Source of the DNA: Prorocentrum cordatum
Lineage: Eukaryota > Sar > Dinophyceae > Prorocentrales > Prorocentraceae
Assembly: GCA_963575745.1 (NCBI GenBank)
Contig: CAUYUJ010019348.1
Location: 729,333 to 793,332 of the forward strand
Length of the DNA: 64,000 nt
Direction: 5' to 3'
Each line of letters opens with the position of its first letter. Positions within the stretch are counted from its first letter, which is position 1. Position numbers and translations under genes: made by a program. The notes under the pieces are model-generated. The model was not told the origin of the DNA. It saw nothing but the letters and a program-made list of their open reading frames with translations, and made no database searches. Shown one piece after another: positions 30,376-41,500 of the stretch.

Positions 30376-30738
30376 GGCCTATAACACGCCAAGACGTTTC
30401 GCCACTGCTTGAGACGCCCATTACCCCACCACCACGGCCTGCATGCGAGCACCACGCAACGCCTGTGGGGAACCGTGCAGCCCCTCCCGCATGCGCTCGG
30501 TACTGCTACAGGGAGGGGGAGTAAGGGGGGGGGGGCGACATCCCGTAGCGGGCGTTACGAGCTCACCGAATAGAAACACAATCTCACCGAAGGGTAGCTC
30601 AAGGGATTGACACGGTGGATCCTCTCTGAGCGCCACACCATCTTTGCACACGTTCACGAGGTCTGCGGCGCAATGCAGGGGGGATGCTCTTGGCGTGCTC
30701 CCCCACCAGCTCAGGACGAGGTCGGGGGCCCCCAAACG

Positions 30739-30926
30739 AGATGGTGACCACACCGCGTGGTGAGTCACTTGGGATTCGGTGTCACCGCATGGTTTTGGAA
30801 CTCGGGTCGTTATCCGAAACGTCTCGGGCGACTGGGGCCTCCGAAGTCCCAAGACCGTGCGGTGACGGACCGCGCGGTGAAGTCTCTTGGGATTTCGAAG
30901 TCACCGCGCGGTCCGTCACCGCACGG
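30739..30926. repeat. two hairpin elements, one with perfect 26-bp arms
   Basis: Arm 30855-30880 (starts CCGTGCGGTGACGG) is the exact reverse complement of 30901-30926 (ends CCGTCACCGCACGG), with a 20-base spacer CTTGGGATTTCG-type. A diverged, imperfect copy of the same hairpin, with CACTTGGGATTCGGTG in the loop position, lies at about 30745-30792. Confidence 0.92.
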
Positions 30927-31389
30927 CTATGGGACCCCAGCGGGGGTCCTGGGCTCAATCCCGAGCAGCTGGAACATGCCACAGCCTCTCTCAATCCCCA
31001 GCACGGCGATTGCGGTGCCCGGCTGGTCAAGAGCGGGCCAAGCATCTTCCACACATCGCGGTCGAAGTATTACTTTTCGTTTGTTCCCCCTCGCTCGTCC
31101 CTGGAGATGGGGCGCAAGCGACCATCGGCATCATCATCTTGCTATCACCCCTCGTGGTTCTCACTCGCATTTCGCCTGGAGCACATCCGGGCGGGCAGGC
31201 AGGCATCTCCTCTCCCAGGCTACGAGCCAGTGCATTCATGCGGCTGCACTGCGCGCTGGTCCTGCTGGCAACAGAGGTTGTCGGCACACCAACACGAGTT
31301 GGTAGCATCATGCTCGGTTTCGCTGCAGGCTTCGCAGGGTGCCGAGAGGCGCCCAGCCAGCCCCGTTTGGTGGGAGCTCGGGCGTTCCC

Positions 31390-31510
31390 CCAAGTGTCCG
31401 ATCGGCCTCACTTGCAAATGGTTCGCCCCTCTCTCTTTTTGTTGCCAACAGGTGCCCGACCAGCCTCACTTGCAAATGGCTCGAATCATTCTTGAGGTGC
31501 CCGACCAACG
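31390..31510 (+). repeat. tandem repeat, unit about 56 bp, 2-3 copies
   Basis: GTGTCCGATCGGCCTCACTT at 31396 and GTGCCCGACCAGCCTCACTT at 31452 both continue GCAAATGG(T/C)TCG; a third GTGCCCGACCA starts at 31497 but diverges. The surrounding 30930-31980 holds no recognisable gene on either strand. Confidence 0.7.
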
Positions 31511-31982
31511 TCGAGGCCGCCGCTCGGTCCGAGGTGCCAATCCTGATAGGCTCATCGGGACACGACGGGAGTCTGGCAATCTAGAGCAGTGGCGACCATG
31601 GGGCTCCTTTGCCCAACTTCCTCGCCCACTGTTTGACCTCGGTCGAGGCCTCCCTACCACCTTGAGTGCGGCGCTGCGTGGGATGCCATCCTGCTGGACC
31701 GGTGCCTTGCGCGCCCGAAGTGGGTATCGAAAAACTCGGTACAATGCCCAACACCAGACGTTGTCCAAAACCGACAGCGTCCACTGTTGGGCAGGCGGTT
31801 TGTTTGTTCAAAGGACAACGTCCGCGGCGGCGCGTGGGCATCGTACCTATTTGTTTCAGTACCAGTTCCGAGCGTCCCGAGGTTTGGCCTCCAATTCTCC
31901 TCTCGCCTTCTCGGGAGACCGCCCCGCCCCGACGGCGGCGCGGAGCCCCTTTGGGCGCCGCCAGCCCTCCCTCGGTGGGCCG

Positions 31983-32023
31983 ATCCTCCTCCTCCTCCTC
32001 CTCCTCCTCCTCCTCCTCCTCCT
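31983..32023 (+). repeat. (CTC)n abutting the assembly gap
   Basis: Pure CTC triplets run into the gap. The same microsatellite borders the other end of the LINE (35943 onward). Confidence 0.95.
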
Positions 32024-32123
32024 NNNNNNNNNNNNNNNNNNNNNNNNNNNNNNNNNNNNNNNNNNNNNNNNNNNNNNNNNNNNNNNNNNNNNNNNNNNNN
32101 NNNNNNNNNNNNNNNNNNNNNNN
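32024..32123. other. assembly gap (100 N)
   Basis: Exactly 100 N, the usual placeholder for a gap of unknown size. The 3' end of the LINE probably lies in or beside it. Confidence 0.99.
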
Positions 32124-34430
32124 GCGCGCGTGCACCTGGAAATCTCCCGAACCTTCTCGGGGCAGATGGGTGGGGGGTGGCGATTGCATTCGTCATTCGG
32201 GAAAAAAGCATGGACTGTGACTATGAGAGAGGACCGAGAGGGAGTCACGAGACCAAGGCGAGCGATCGGACAGGGATGGGCAGGGGCGGAGCAGACGCAC
32301 GAGAGCGCGCGGAGAAAGTGCGGGCAGTTCCACAGATGCCTGAAGCTGCAGACTTCCCCGCACCCGAAATGACAAATTCGATTCTCTTGAGCCGCCGATG
32401 CAGTGACCCACCCCCCGCATAAAACTTTACTTACAGCGGTGCGCCAAGCCGGAGGAAGGAGGAGGGCCTGGGTTCGCACCTCACTCCGCGCGATCGAGCG
32501 AATCTGCAGTTCGAGCCGAGGGAACCAGGACAACGGACGCTTCTGGAAGAGAGCCTCGAGCTGGTCTGGGAGGGTCAGGGCGGCGAGGTGGCGGAGAAGA
32601 ACACGTTGAGGGTGAAGAGCTTTGAGAGGGAGAAGAGGACGGGATGCTCGGAATTCTTGAGCGTGCCGAACGCTCGACGAATAGCAACCGGATCCTGCAG
32701 CAGCCTCCGTCAAATTCGCGGCGAAGGCGGGGGGCCCCCAGAAGCGCGGCCATGGGGGGCCCACTCACAGCACGGACTATTGAGTGATGCTCGATACAGG
32801 TATCATATAACTCTGAATAGGCCTGCTGCCAACTGGAGAACGTGACAAGGCTCGCCCTCATCAACTGGGCGATTATCAACATTTTCACGCTATGCACACG
32901 CGCCCCCCCTCCCCCCTTCCGCGAGGCAACAGAAGGGAAGGTTAAATATGCTGGAGAGGTATCGCGTTTCTGGAGGGAGGCTGGAAGGGTTTGGGATTGG
33001 CCGACATATGAGAGGACGGAGAGAACCCTGGAGCAATAGAGCGCGGCCGAGACAGAAGCAGCAGCGCGTCGCCGAGAAAGCTCACGGGAGCGGGCAACAT
33101 ATTCTCCGGAGGGTTTAGCCCACGAGGTGTAGGGGGTGACTCCAGGACCAATCCAAACCCCCATATAGAGGACCGAGGGTGCGATCGCGAAGTCGGCCCA
33201 CTCGGGCACGCTCCGCTTGAGATGCATGCGGTAGAGGGCCTCCAGCGCCTCCGTGAACGAGCCGAGCAGCGGGGCAATTTTACATTTGGCTTTTTCCAAC
33301 TGGAGGTGGGCGAGGTTGGGGGCGTCAGCGAAGACAAGGTAAACCCAGTAGAGGTCAACCGTACAGTAAAGAACGGCTCCCACATCGTCCGCGCACGCTC
33401 TGGCAAGTCCCCGAGGCACAGCGGGCCCCTCGAGCACAGAGGCAAGCTTGATCAAAAAAAGGGTCGGCACCTACAGCGTAGAGCGAGCCGCTAGCTGGGG
33501 GGGGGGCCCCTGAAATATCCAGCTGGCGATCCAAAACATCAGTCCAAGCTCCCCCCCGACACAACCCGGGCACGTCACATCCCAGTAGAGGTGACAAACC
33601 AGCGCGAGAAAAGGGGGCAGGAGGACGGATCCGTTTCAAAGTCTGGATCATCCAGCGCTGCGGCATGGAAGGGGAAGCTTGACCATAGTCCAAGCTGATC
33701 AGAAGCGGGCAACGCCTTTCGGCCATGGGCGTCATGCTCGTGATTCGGCTCACAGCGTCCAACTCAATAATATTATCCCCGAAATTCCGCGTCGGAGCGA
33801 ACCCCTTTGGGATCTCTGGGGGCCAGGGGGGGGGGGCATGGGTGAGGGCTCGGATCGCCATGGACGTAATGCTTGTATCGTCGCAATTTTCAAGCCCCAA
33901 AAAGCGGTGTCTCCTGGGGATCTTATAACTCCAGTCCTGGTCGTCGGGCGTCTCGGATTCCGGGATGAAGACGCCCGAGATGGCATTGAACTCGGGCAGC
34001 AGATAGTTGCCCGCGAAAATCCACTGCATGCATCCCATGGGAGATCCACTCCTGCAGGTGCGTGTTGCCAAGCCTCATGCGGAATCCTGTCGGGGCCTGG
34101 GGCGCTATGTTGGGGTTTTCGGACCAGGGAACAAAGCTGGGGAAAGGTCGGGGGGGGGGGGGGGGGGCTGCCGAGGCTGTGAACTTCGGGAAGAGCGCGA
34201 CAACTCCGCCTCTGGGATGGGCAGGGGAATCGCCGGCACTGGGAGAAGCAAAAGAGAAGGAGGCACTAGACGGGAGGTGGGGGTGGTGGAGTAGATCATT
34301 CAGCTCAGGCTCAGACCCGCGGGCATCTTGCGAGGTCCGACGGAGGAATCTGACTTTCCTCGCGCGGGTGGCAGCGTCATAATGAAGAAGAGCTCTGGCG
34401 TTCCACGCCACAATTCTGAACGCGGAGGCA
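32124..34430 (-). pseudogene. LINE ORF2: endonuclease, reverse transcriptase, Cys/His motif (decayed)
   Basis: ORF2 normally nicks target DNA and copies the element RNA. The start FRIVAWNARALLHYDAATRA (about 34420) matches the first strand of an exonuclease-endonuclease-phosphatase fold, but the expected Q-E strand is missing and the frame soon resumes at GGVVALFPKF, implying a deletion. Reverse transcriptase landmarks: FAPTRNFGDNIIELDA, motif A LLISLDYGQASPSM (Asp at about 33690), motif B SGSLYAVGADPFF (about 33492), motif C CADDVGAVL (about 33392, both Asp kept). A zinc-type motif C-x3-C-x3-C-x3-H-x3-C lies at 32374-32324 (CHFGCGEVCSFRHLWNC). Three frames are needed to read through. Confidence 0.82.
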
Positions 34431-35715
34431 GAGGGGGAGAACGGGGCGGAGGAACCGTGCCACAGGGCACTCAGTGCACTTGGAACTCCACACTGTTGGA
34501 CTTGGCCCCGCGATCGCCTGCTGCGCGATCGGCCCCAGCTCGGATTGCGACAGCCCCTCAGCCACAATGTTGGCGGGGGCCCAGGCAATCTCAGGCGTGC
34601 CACTCTGCGGGACTGGCTTGATTTGGATAAGTGGCCTCCAATTCGATGAAATCTCACCCTTGGCCATGTCGGTGAAAAAAGCGACGCCCAGGATGCGCTT
34701 CTTGAAGAGCACGACGAATGGACCTGCAAGCCGCCTCACGGCAGATGGTGCACATGCTCTTGTCGGGTCCGACGAAGATGTTCGTCTGCTCACCCGTCGT
34801 GGACTTGATCTTGAACTCTCGGTACATGTGGCCCGCGCCTCCACCTGGGCGTGGGACCTTGAGATGGCCGGGGGCCTGTGCCGCGCGCTTTGTCGCAAGC
34901 GCCTCCGTGCCGTTGAACATGATAACGTACTTCTTGCTCGTGGGTTCGCCCTGCACGACCCACTCGTTGCTTGAAACATATGAATATTCCAACCACCCTC
35001 GAACCGATCCTGAGACGGCTGTCGCAGTAACCAATTCTCTAGATCGTACCACCACGATACTTGCATCAATGTTTCTGTCGAAATTCGCATTGGATGGCTC
35101 GAACTGCTTGAGCGGCGGAGGGTGTTTCTTGATGATACCGAGCTCAGCCCGCAGCTCACGCATCTCTTTCTCCACCTGCGACAGACGGGTATCCTGCGCT
35201 TTCTGAGTGTGCTCCACAATGTTGATCCTGGTCTCCATGTGCTTGTGGAGCTCGGTGTATGATCTGGACAGGGTTGCCTTGAGAGAGGCCATAGATTAGT
35301 TGATACTTGCCATGTTTGAGGATACCCCGTCTGCAACTGCCGAAACACTGTCGAGCACGTGCTTGAGGCTGCCGTCGACCTGACCCTTGAAAGATTGGAA
35401 CTCGTCTCGCAGACCAGCAAAGGAATACAACACAATAGGAGCAGAATCCCGCGGCGTTGGCAGAGGCGTCGATATGTCGACCATCTCTTTCCCACCACTT
35501 CGTGTACGAAGGCTGCGGCTGCCACGACCATCATCTTCGTCACGACGGCTAGCATCACGATGCACGGGTCCAGTACCTTCTTGAAAGGGGAAAGTGGGAG
35601 CAGTCTCGAAGTCTCGGATGTCCTGCGAGCTGAGGACCTGGGCGCGCTGGGGCGCGTCCACCATCGCCGCGCCCTTGCCAGGGAGCACGGGCTGACCATT
35701 TCCCTTGCCAAGCAT
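34377..35715 (-). pseudogene. LINE ORF1 (RNA-binding/Gag-like protein), broken
   Basis: ORF1 proteins bind element RNA. The start chosen is the ATG at 35715-35713 (MLGKGNGQPVLPGKG), about 205 bases after the spliced leader. The N-terminal region ends in a helix with DEFQSFKGQVDGSLKHVLDS; an in-frame TAA follows at 35298-35296. The frame then resumes (MASLKATLSRSYTELHKHME), with a coiled-coil-like heptad region and a globular segment (KYVIMFNGTEALATKRAAQA). Near 34672 the run of T in GGCGTCGCTTTTTT shifts the frame: RRFF is followed in the next frame by TDMAKGEISSNWRPLIQIKP, which continues to the stop at 34377. Stop plus shift show a dead copy, unless either is an assembly error. Confidence 0.7.
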
Positions 35716-35920
35716 CTCCGCCACAGGACGGGCACCCACGAGATGCGACTGGCGCCCGCAAGGGGCATGACAGCGGTTCGTGAAACGCGAGGAGGGGCGG
35801 TGGACAGAGAAAGAATTGCTCCCACAGGAGCTCACACAAAAACACCGTGGGCGAGGCAGTGGCGCCTTCCTACCCACCACGCAAAGGCTGTCCTGGCCAG
35901 CTGCCTTGACGAGATGGCAG

Positions 35921-35942
35921 TTTGAGCCAAAATGGCTACGGA
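35921..35942 (-). other. dinoflagellate spliced-leader relic
   Basis: On the minus strand the sequence is T followed by CCGTAGCCATTTTGGCTCAA and then A. The dinoflagellate SL is 22 nt, D-CCGUAGCCAUUUUGGCUCAA-G; only the last base differs. Upstream on the minus strand is pure (GAG)n, with no SL RNA gene context (no donor GT after the SL, since AACTGCC follows). It is therefore a genomic relic of trans-splicing carried in by retrotransposition. Confidence 0.93.
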
Positions 35943-36245
35943 CCTCCTCCTCCTCCTCCTCCTCCTCCTCCTCTTCCTCCTCCTCCTCCTCCTCCTCCTC
36001 CTCCTCCTCCTCCTCCTCCTCCTCCTCCTCTCTCCTCTCTCCTCTCGTCTCTCTCCTCTCTCCTCTGTCCTCTCTCCTCTCTCCTCTCTCCTCTAACCCC
36101 TCCTCCTCCTCCTTCTCCTCCTCCTCCTCCTCTTCCTCCTCTTCCTCCTCCTCTTTCTCCTCCTTATCCTCCCCTTCCTCCTCCTCATCCACCTCCTCCT
36201 CATAGTATTCCTCGTATTCCTCTTATTCGTCTGTTTCTTCTTCAT
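35943..36245 (+). repeat. (CTC)n microsatellite with CTCTC interruptions
   Basis: Pure CTC at 35943-36030, then CTCTCCT and CTCTGTC variants and CTC/TTC to 36245. It directly borders the LINE 5' end. Poly-Glu and poly-Pro frames here are artefacts. Confidence 0.95.
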
Positions 36246-36404
36246 CCTCCTCCTCCCATGCTCCTTTGCCGCGGGCTGCCCCCCCACCAAGGCCCGCCTG
36301 TGCCCTGGCCGCTCCTAGGCCTACAACAGGTCAGATGCTCATGTCGTGTTAAAAAGCGCCGCCTGAGCCCCTCGGCAGCTAGTCTGCGCCATCCCGTGGC
36401 AACG

Positions 36405-37065
36405 CCCTTGGGACCTCTGATTCGATTAGGAGATCGACTACAGAAATGATGCATCCCAACATGTTGTTGCCGATAGAGTCTACGAAAGCACGTAGAGTGT
36501 TCGTAGATCTGCGAATATCATATGTATGTCTGTGGCTTCTGCGTAGATCAGCATAACGCTATGTACCCGATCTCATCCTCGACTGGTACCAACTACCCTG
36601 GCGCCAACCCGTTCTTGGCTCCTGTCACGTTCTCCGCTTGACTGACGATCAACAACGAATATCACGCGAGCTGACGTAGCGACCTTATGCGGCTGCTTAC
36701 GCGGGCTGTCAGCGCGGCATGCTACTGTTTAGAAGTTGCGCTCACGCGCGACCTCACGCGAGCTGCTTGTACACGAACTTATGCGGGCACCTGGTGTACA
36801 CTATCCCTTGATAGCGCAGTCGGTGCCTCTGACTCGAGTAGGAGAACGACTACATAATTGATTTACCTCGAAAGAGTTGTTTCAAATGCAATCTACGAAA
36901 ATCCGTAGAGTGTTCGTAGATCTACGGGCATCCTACGTCTTCTCTTGTGGAGTCGACGAGAATTCGAATTCTGGGGTAGACACATTCTGTGGCCGACCAC
37001 ATACTCGACTGAAGCCAACTACCTTGGCGACACCCCTTTGGGCTCCTATCACGTTCGCCATTCCT
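36405..37065 (+). repeat. tandem duplication, offset about 415 bp
   Basis: 36405-36640 and 36820-37060 share, in order, (G/T)CCTCTGA(T/C)TCGA.TAGGAGA, GTAGAGTGTTCGTAGATCT, CTCGACTG.....CAACTACC.TGGCG and GGCTCCT(G/A)TCACGTTC. Between them (36660-36800) lies a TTACGCG-rich block homologous to 18525-18640. No coding sequence seen. Confidence 0.82.
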
Positions 37066-38540
37066 CCTGGCGCAAGGGTACCGTAATTCAAGGACGGTCC
37101 CAGCTCCTCCTTACTCGAGGCCAAGGCCATCCTGTTCTTTGGCAGCAGCGACAAGGCCTCCCACAAGAAGCGTGGTGAACAGCACTAACACAGGCCACCC
37201 TGTGCCCCCCCTCCTCCCTCCTCCCAGTTCCTCCTCCCTTCCTCCCCTTCCGTCCTTCCTTATCGAAGAAGAATTCCTTCCTGTCGCGGCCTCAGACGTG
37301 TCGGTAGGGCGGGCCAGGGCGTTTCGCCTAAAACTTCATCACATATGGTGAGCGGGCCGTGTTTTCAAGATGTTGTTCTCACCTGAGCGCCACGCACGTT
37401 CATCTTCAGAGTTTGCGACGGTTTCGAGGATTCGTATGGGAAAAGACCCAGAAATGGTGGTCTGGTACGATTTAGGACTGTCAGGGCGCAGCAGTCACGT
37501 TGATTCGCGGTGTTGCAGTCCTAGGAACGGTGTTCAGGCCCGATTTAGTATGGCCAAGACGCAACAGTCATGCTGATCCGCGACGTTGAAGTCCCGGGAA
37601 TAATGTGTCGACACCCTAAGAAGAGGGAACTTGGAGGGAGGGCATATTGCAACATCGTTGATGCATCTTGGGTTTACACTGGTCCTCCTTCCTCCTCCTC
37701 CTCCTCCTCTTCCTCCCCCTCCTCCTCCTCCTCCTCCTCCTCCTCCTCCTCCTCCTCCTCCTCCTCGCGCGCGCTCCCTCGCGCGCGTTGAAGTTCCTAG
37801 GAGGTTCCTGGGTGTCTCCTGAAGCATCCAGCGACATCTGGAGACCGCTGGGGGGATGAGGGGGGGGGAGGGGAAGCGAGGGGAGAGGGAGAGGAGGACA
37901 GAGAAAAGCCATGAGAAAGCAATGCGGGCGCGGCTCTCGCCTGACCGGTCTGCTTCATCTTGTGGAGGACCTTCGTCAAGTCCGAGCACAGGAGGTTCGC
38001 GTTCGCCTCGGAATAAAACCGGGGGGAGGACTTTTGTTTTCCTCATCCTGCGATGTGGGTGCGGCTTCAGAGTTCCGCACCAAGTGTCAGCGGGGGGCTA
38101 GGGGTGGACCTGACCACCCCAGGATCCGGGGGGGCGGGAGGGTGAGACCTGAGGGGGGGAAGGGGAGGGGCGGGGAGGGGGCGAGGGGGGAGGAGGGGGG
38201 GGGGCGAGGAGGAAGGGAAGGATGACTTGTCGAGAAGCTCATGAGGTTTCGGGTGGTGTGGAACGACTCCGATGCGCTCCTCGGGGGTTCTTTACGGGTG
38301 GGGGGCGGAGAGGAGGGGGGAAGAATATCGCTAGGGAGTATCGCGGTCGAACGAGCAACCAGGAGACGCAAGCACCCCGAGGATCTCGCAGCCGAATTTC
38401 GCCGTGGGGGAGGGGAAGATGGATGATGAAGATGGGGAAGAGGAAGGGGGGAGATGGTGGCGTTCGTGGAATTGTCCTGAGCCCACTGGGAGGCCCTGTG
38501 GGCGGCTGGTGGCCGATGGCCTAAGGTGGTGCCCCAAAAT
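37065..38540. other. no supported gene; (CTC)n and G-rich tracts
   Basis: (CTC)n at 37690-37765 and GGGGAGG-rich DNA at 38120-38220 and 38295-38430. Two diverged copies of a segment with GTC..GTACGATTTAG / CAGTCACGTTGATTCGCGG and CAACAGTCATGCTGATCCGC lie at about 37490-37580. No motif-bearing frame. Confidence 0.4.
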
Positions 38541-41500
38541 CCGCCGACCCCTTGGGGATCATCGGCGTGTGAGATGCTTCCCCCTCCCCAAACCCCTCCC
38601 CCGGGAGCCTGGTCGGGTCGATTTGGAGGGGGGGGGGGTCCGGGACGAGCGATCCACGGGGCTTTTCCTGGCCCAAGAGGGCCTCCAGACGGGCCACGAA
38701 GCCCCCAAGAGGCTTCCAAGACGGCCCACGAAGGCTCCGAGACGCCAAACGACCGCTCCAAGACGCCCACGATGGCCCCAAGACGGGCCAAGAGGTCTCC
38801 AAGACGGCTTGAGGTCCCAAATGAGCTTCCCAAGAGGGCCCAAAGAGTCTAAAATTGCTGATTTTCCAGAGTGTTTTTCGATGTTTTTTCCTGTTCCGCC
38901 TTTCCGGCTTCCCGACGCTCCAAGACGCGCGACGAGGCCCCAAAGATAGCCCCAAGATGGCCCAAGAGTCCCCCAAGATGGCCTCCAGACGGCCCAAGAC
39001 GGCCCCAAGACGGCCCAAGAGGTCCCCAAGACGGCCCAAGAGGGCCGATTTGAAGGGGGGGGGGTCCGGGACGAGCGATCCACGGGGCTTTTCCTGGCCC
39101 AAGAGGGCCTCAAGACGGGCCACGAAGCCCCCAAGAGGCTTCCAAGACGGCCCACGAAGGCTCCGAGACGCCAAACGACCGCTCCAAGACGCCCACGATG
39201 GCCCCAAGACGGTCCAAGAGGTCTCCAAGACGGCCTTGAGGTCCCAAATGAGCTTCCCAAGAAGGCCCAAAGAGTCTAAAATTGCTGATTTTCCAGAGTG
39301 TTTTTCGATGTTTTTTGCTTTTCCGCCTTTCCGGCTTCCCGACGCTCCAAGACGCGCGAAGAGGCCCCAAAGATAGCCCCAAGATGGCCCAAGACTCCCC
39401 CAAGACGGCCTCCAGACGGCCCAAGACGGCCCCAAGACGGCCCAAGAGGTCCCCAAGACGGCCCAAGAGGGCCGATTTGGAGGGGGGGGGGGTCCGGGAC
39501 GAGCGATCCACGGAGCTTTTCCTGGCCCAAGAGGGCCTCAAGACGGGCCACGAAGCCCCCAAGAGGCTTCCAAGACGGCCCACGAAGGCTCCGAGACGCC
39601 AAACGACCGCTCCAAGACGCCCACGATGGCCCCAAGACGGGCCAAGAGGTCTCCAAGACGGCCTTGAGGTCCCAAATGAGCTTCCCAAGAAGGCCCAAAG
39701 AGTCTAAATTGCTGATTTTCCAGAGTGTTTTTCGATGTTTTTTCTTTTCCGCCTTTCCGGCTTCCCGACGCTCCAAGACGCGCGAAGAGGCCCCAAAGAT
39801 AGCCCCAAGATGGCCCAAGAGTCCCCCAAGACGGCCTCCAGACGGCCCAAGACGGCCCCAAGACGGCCCAAGAGGTCCCCAAGACGGCCCAAGAGGGCCG
39901 ATTTGGAGGGGGGGAGGGGTCCGGGACGAGCGATCCACGGGGCTTTTCCTGGCCCAAGAGGGCCTCAAGACGGGCCACGAAGCCCCCAAGAGGCCTCCAA
40001 GACGGCCCACGAAGGCTCCGAGACGCCAAACGACCGCTCCAAGACGCCCACGATGGCCCCAAGACGGGCCAAGAGGTCTCCAAGACAGCCTTGAGGTCCC
40101 AAATGAGCTTCCCAAGAGGGCCCAAAGAGTCTAAAATTGCTGATTTTCCAAAGTGTTTTTCGATGTTTTTTGCTTTTCCGCCTTTCCGGCTTCCCGACGC
40201 TCCAAAACAGGCAAAGAGGCCCCAAAGATAGCCCCAAGATGGCCCAAGAGTCCCCCAAGACGGCCTCCAGACGGCCCAAGACGGCCCCAAGACGGCCCAA
40301 GAGGTCACCAAAACGGCCCAAGAGGGCCGATTTGGAGGGGGGAGGGGGCCGGGACGAGCGATCCACGGGGCTTTTCCTGGCCCAAGAGGGCCTCAAGACG
40401 GGCCACGAAGCCCCCAAGAGGCTTCCAAGACGGCCCACGAAGGCTCCGAGACGCCAAACGACCGCTCCAAGACGCCCACGATGGCCCCAAGACGGGCCAA
40501 GAGGTCTCCAAGACGGCTTGAGGTCCCAAATGAGCTTCCCAAGAGGGCCCAAAGAGTCTAAAATTGCTGATTTTCCATAGTGTTTTTCGATGTTTTTTCC
40601 TGTTCCGCCTTTCCGGCTTCCCGACGCTCCAAGACGCGCGACGAGGCCCCAAAGATAGCCCCAAGATGGCCCAAGAGTCCCCCAAGATGGCCTCCAGACG
40701 GCCCAAGACGGCCCCAAGACGGCCCAAGAGGTCCCCAAGACGGCCCAAGAGGGCCGATTTGAAGGGGGGGGGGGTCCGGGACGAGCGATCCACGGGGCTT
40801 TTCCTGGCCCAAGAGGGCCTCAAGACGGGCCACGAAGCCCCCAAGAGGCTTCCAAGACGGCCCACGAAGGCTCCGAGACGCCAAACGACCGCTCCAAGAC
40901 GCCCACGATGGCCCCAAGACGGTCCAAGAGGTCTCCAAGACGGCCTTGAGGTCCCAAATGAGCTTCCCAAGAAGGCCCAAAGAGTCTAAAATTGCTGATT
41001 TTCCAAAGTGTTTTTATGTTTTTTGCTTTTCCGCCTTTCCGGCTTCCCGACGCTCCAAGACGCGCGAAGAGGCCCCAAAGATAGCCCCAAGATGGCCCAA
41101 GACTCCCCCAAGACGGCCTCCAGACGGCCCAAGACGGCCCCAAGACGGCCCAAGAGGTCCCCAAGACGGCCCAAGAGGGCCGATTTGGAGGGGGGGGGGT
41201 CCGGGACGAGCGATCCACGGAGCTTTTCCTGGCCCAAGAGGGCCTCAAGACGGGCCACGAAGCCCCCAAGAGGCTTCCAAGACGGCCCACGAAGGCTCCG
41301 AGACGCCAAACGACCGCTCCAAGACGCCCACGATGGCCCCAAGACGGGCCAAGAGGTCTCCAAGACGGCCTTGAGGTCCCAAATGAGCTTCCCAAGAAGG
41401 CCCAAAGAGTCTAAAATTGCTGATTTTCCAAAGTGTTTTTCGATGTTTTTTCCTTTTCCGCCTTTCCGGCTTCCCGACGCTCCAAGACGCGCGAAGAGGC

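Larger units (their letters stand above)
32124..35942 (-). mobile_element. LINE retrotransposon starting with a spliced-leader sequence
   Basis: A non-LTR retrotransposon on the minus strand with recognisable ORF1 (35715 downward), an endonuclease N-terminus (about 34430), reverse transcriptase (about 33980-33350) and a C-terminal Cys/His motif (about 32374-32324). Its 5' end coincides with a dinoflagellate spliced leader (35942-35921), so the copy was made from a trans-spliced mRNA. About 205 bases of leader separate the SL from the ORF1 ATG. Both flanks are (CTC)n on the plus strand. The coding parts hold a stop, several frameshifts and a likely deletion, so it is inactive. The 3' end is hidden by the gap. 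Confidence 0.85.

Noticed and set aside
30684-32372. A 562-codon plus-strand open frame
   Set aside because: It spans the 100-N gap and (CTC)n, overlaps the LINE on the other strand, shows no motif, and is open by GC content.
34377-35825. A single 482-codon minus-strand frame as ORF1
   Set aside because: Only its last third is protein-like; the first part belongs to another frame. The two are joined by a frameshift near 34672.
35921-35942. A spliced-leader RNA gene
   Set aside because: There is no donor GT after the leader and no Sm-site-like or snRNA-like sequence follows; ORF1 of a LINE follows instead, so it is a relic in a cDNA copy.
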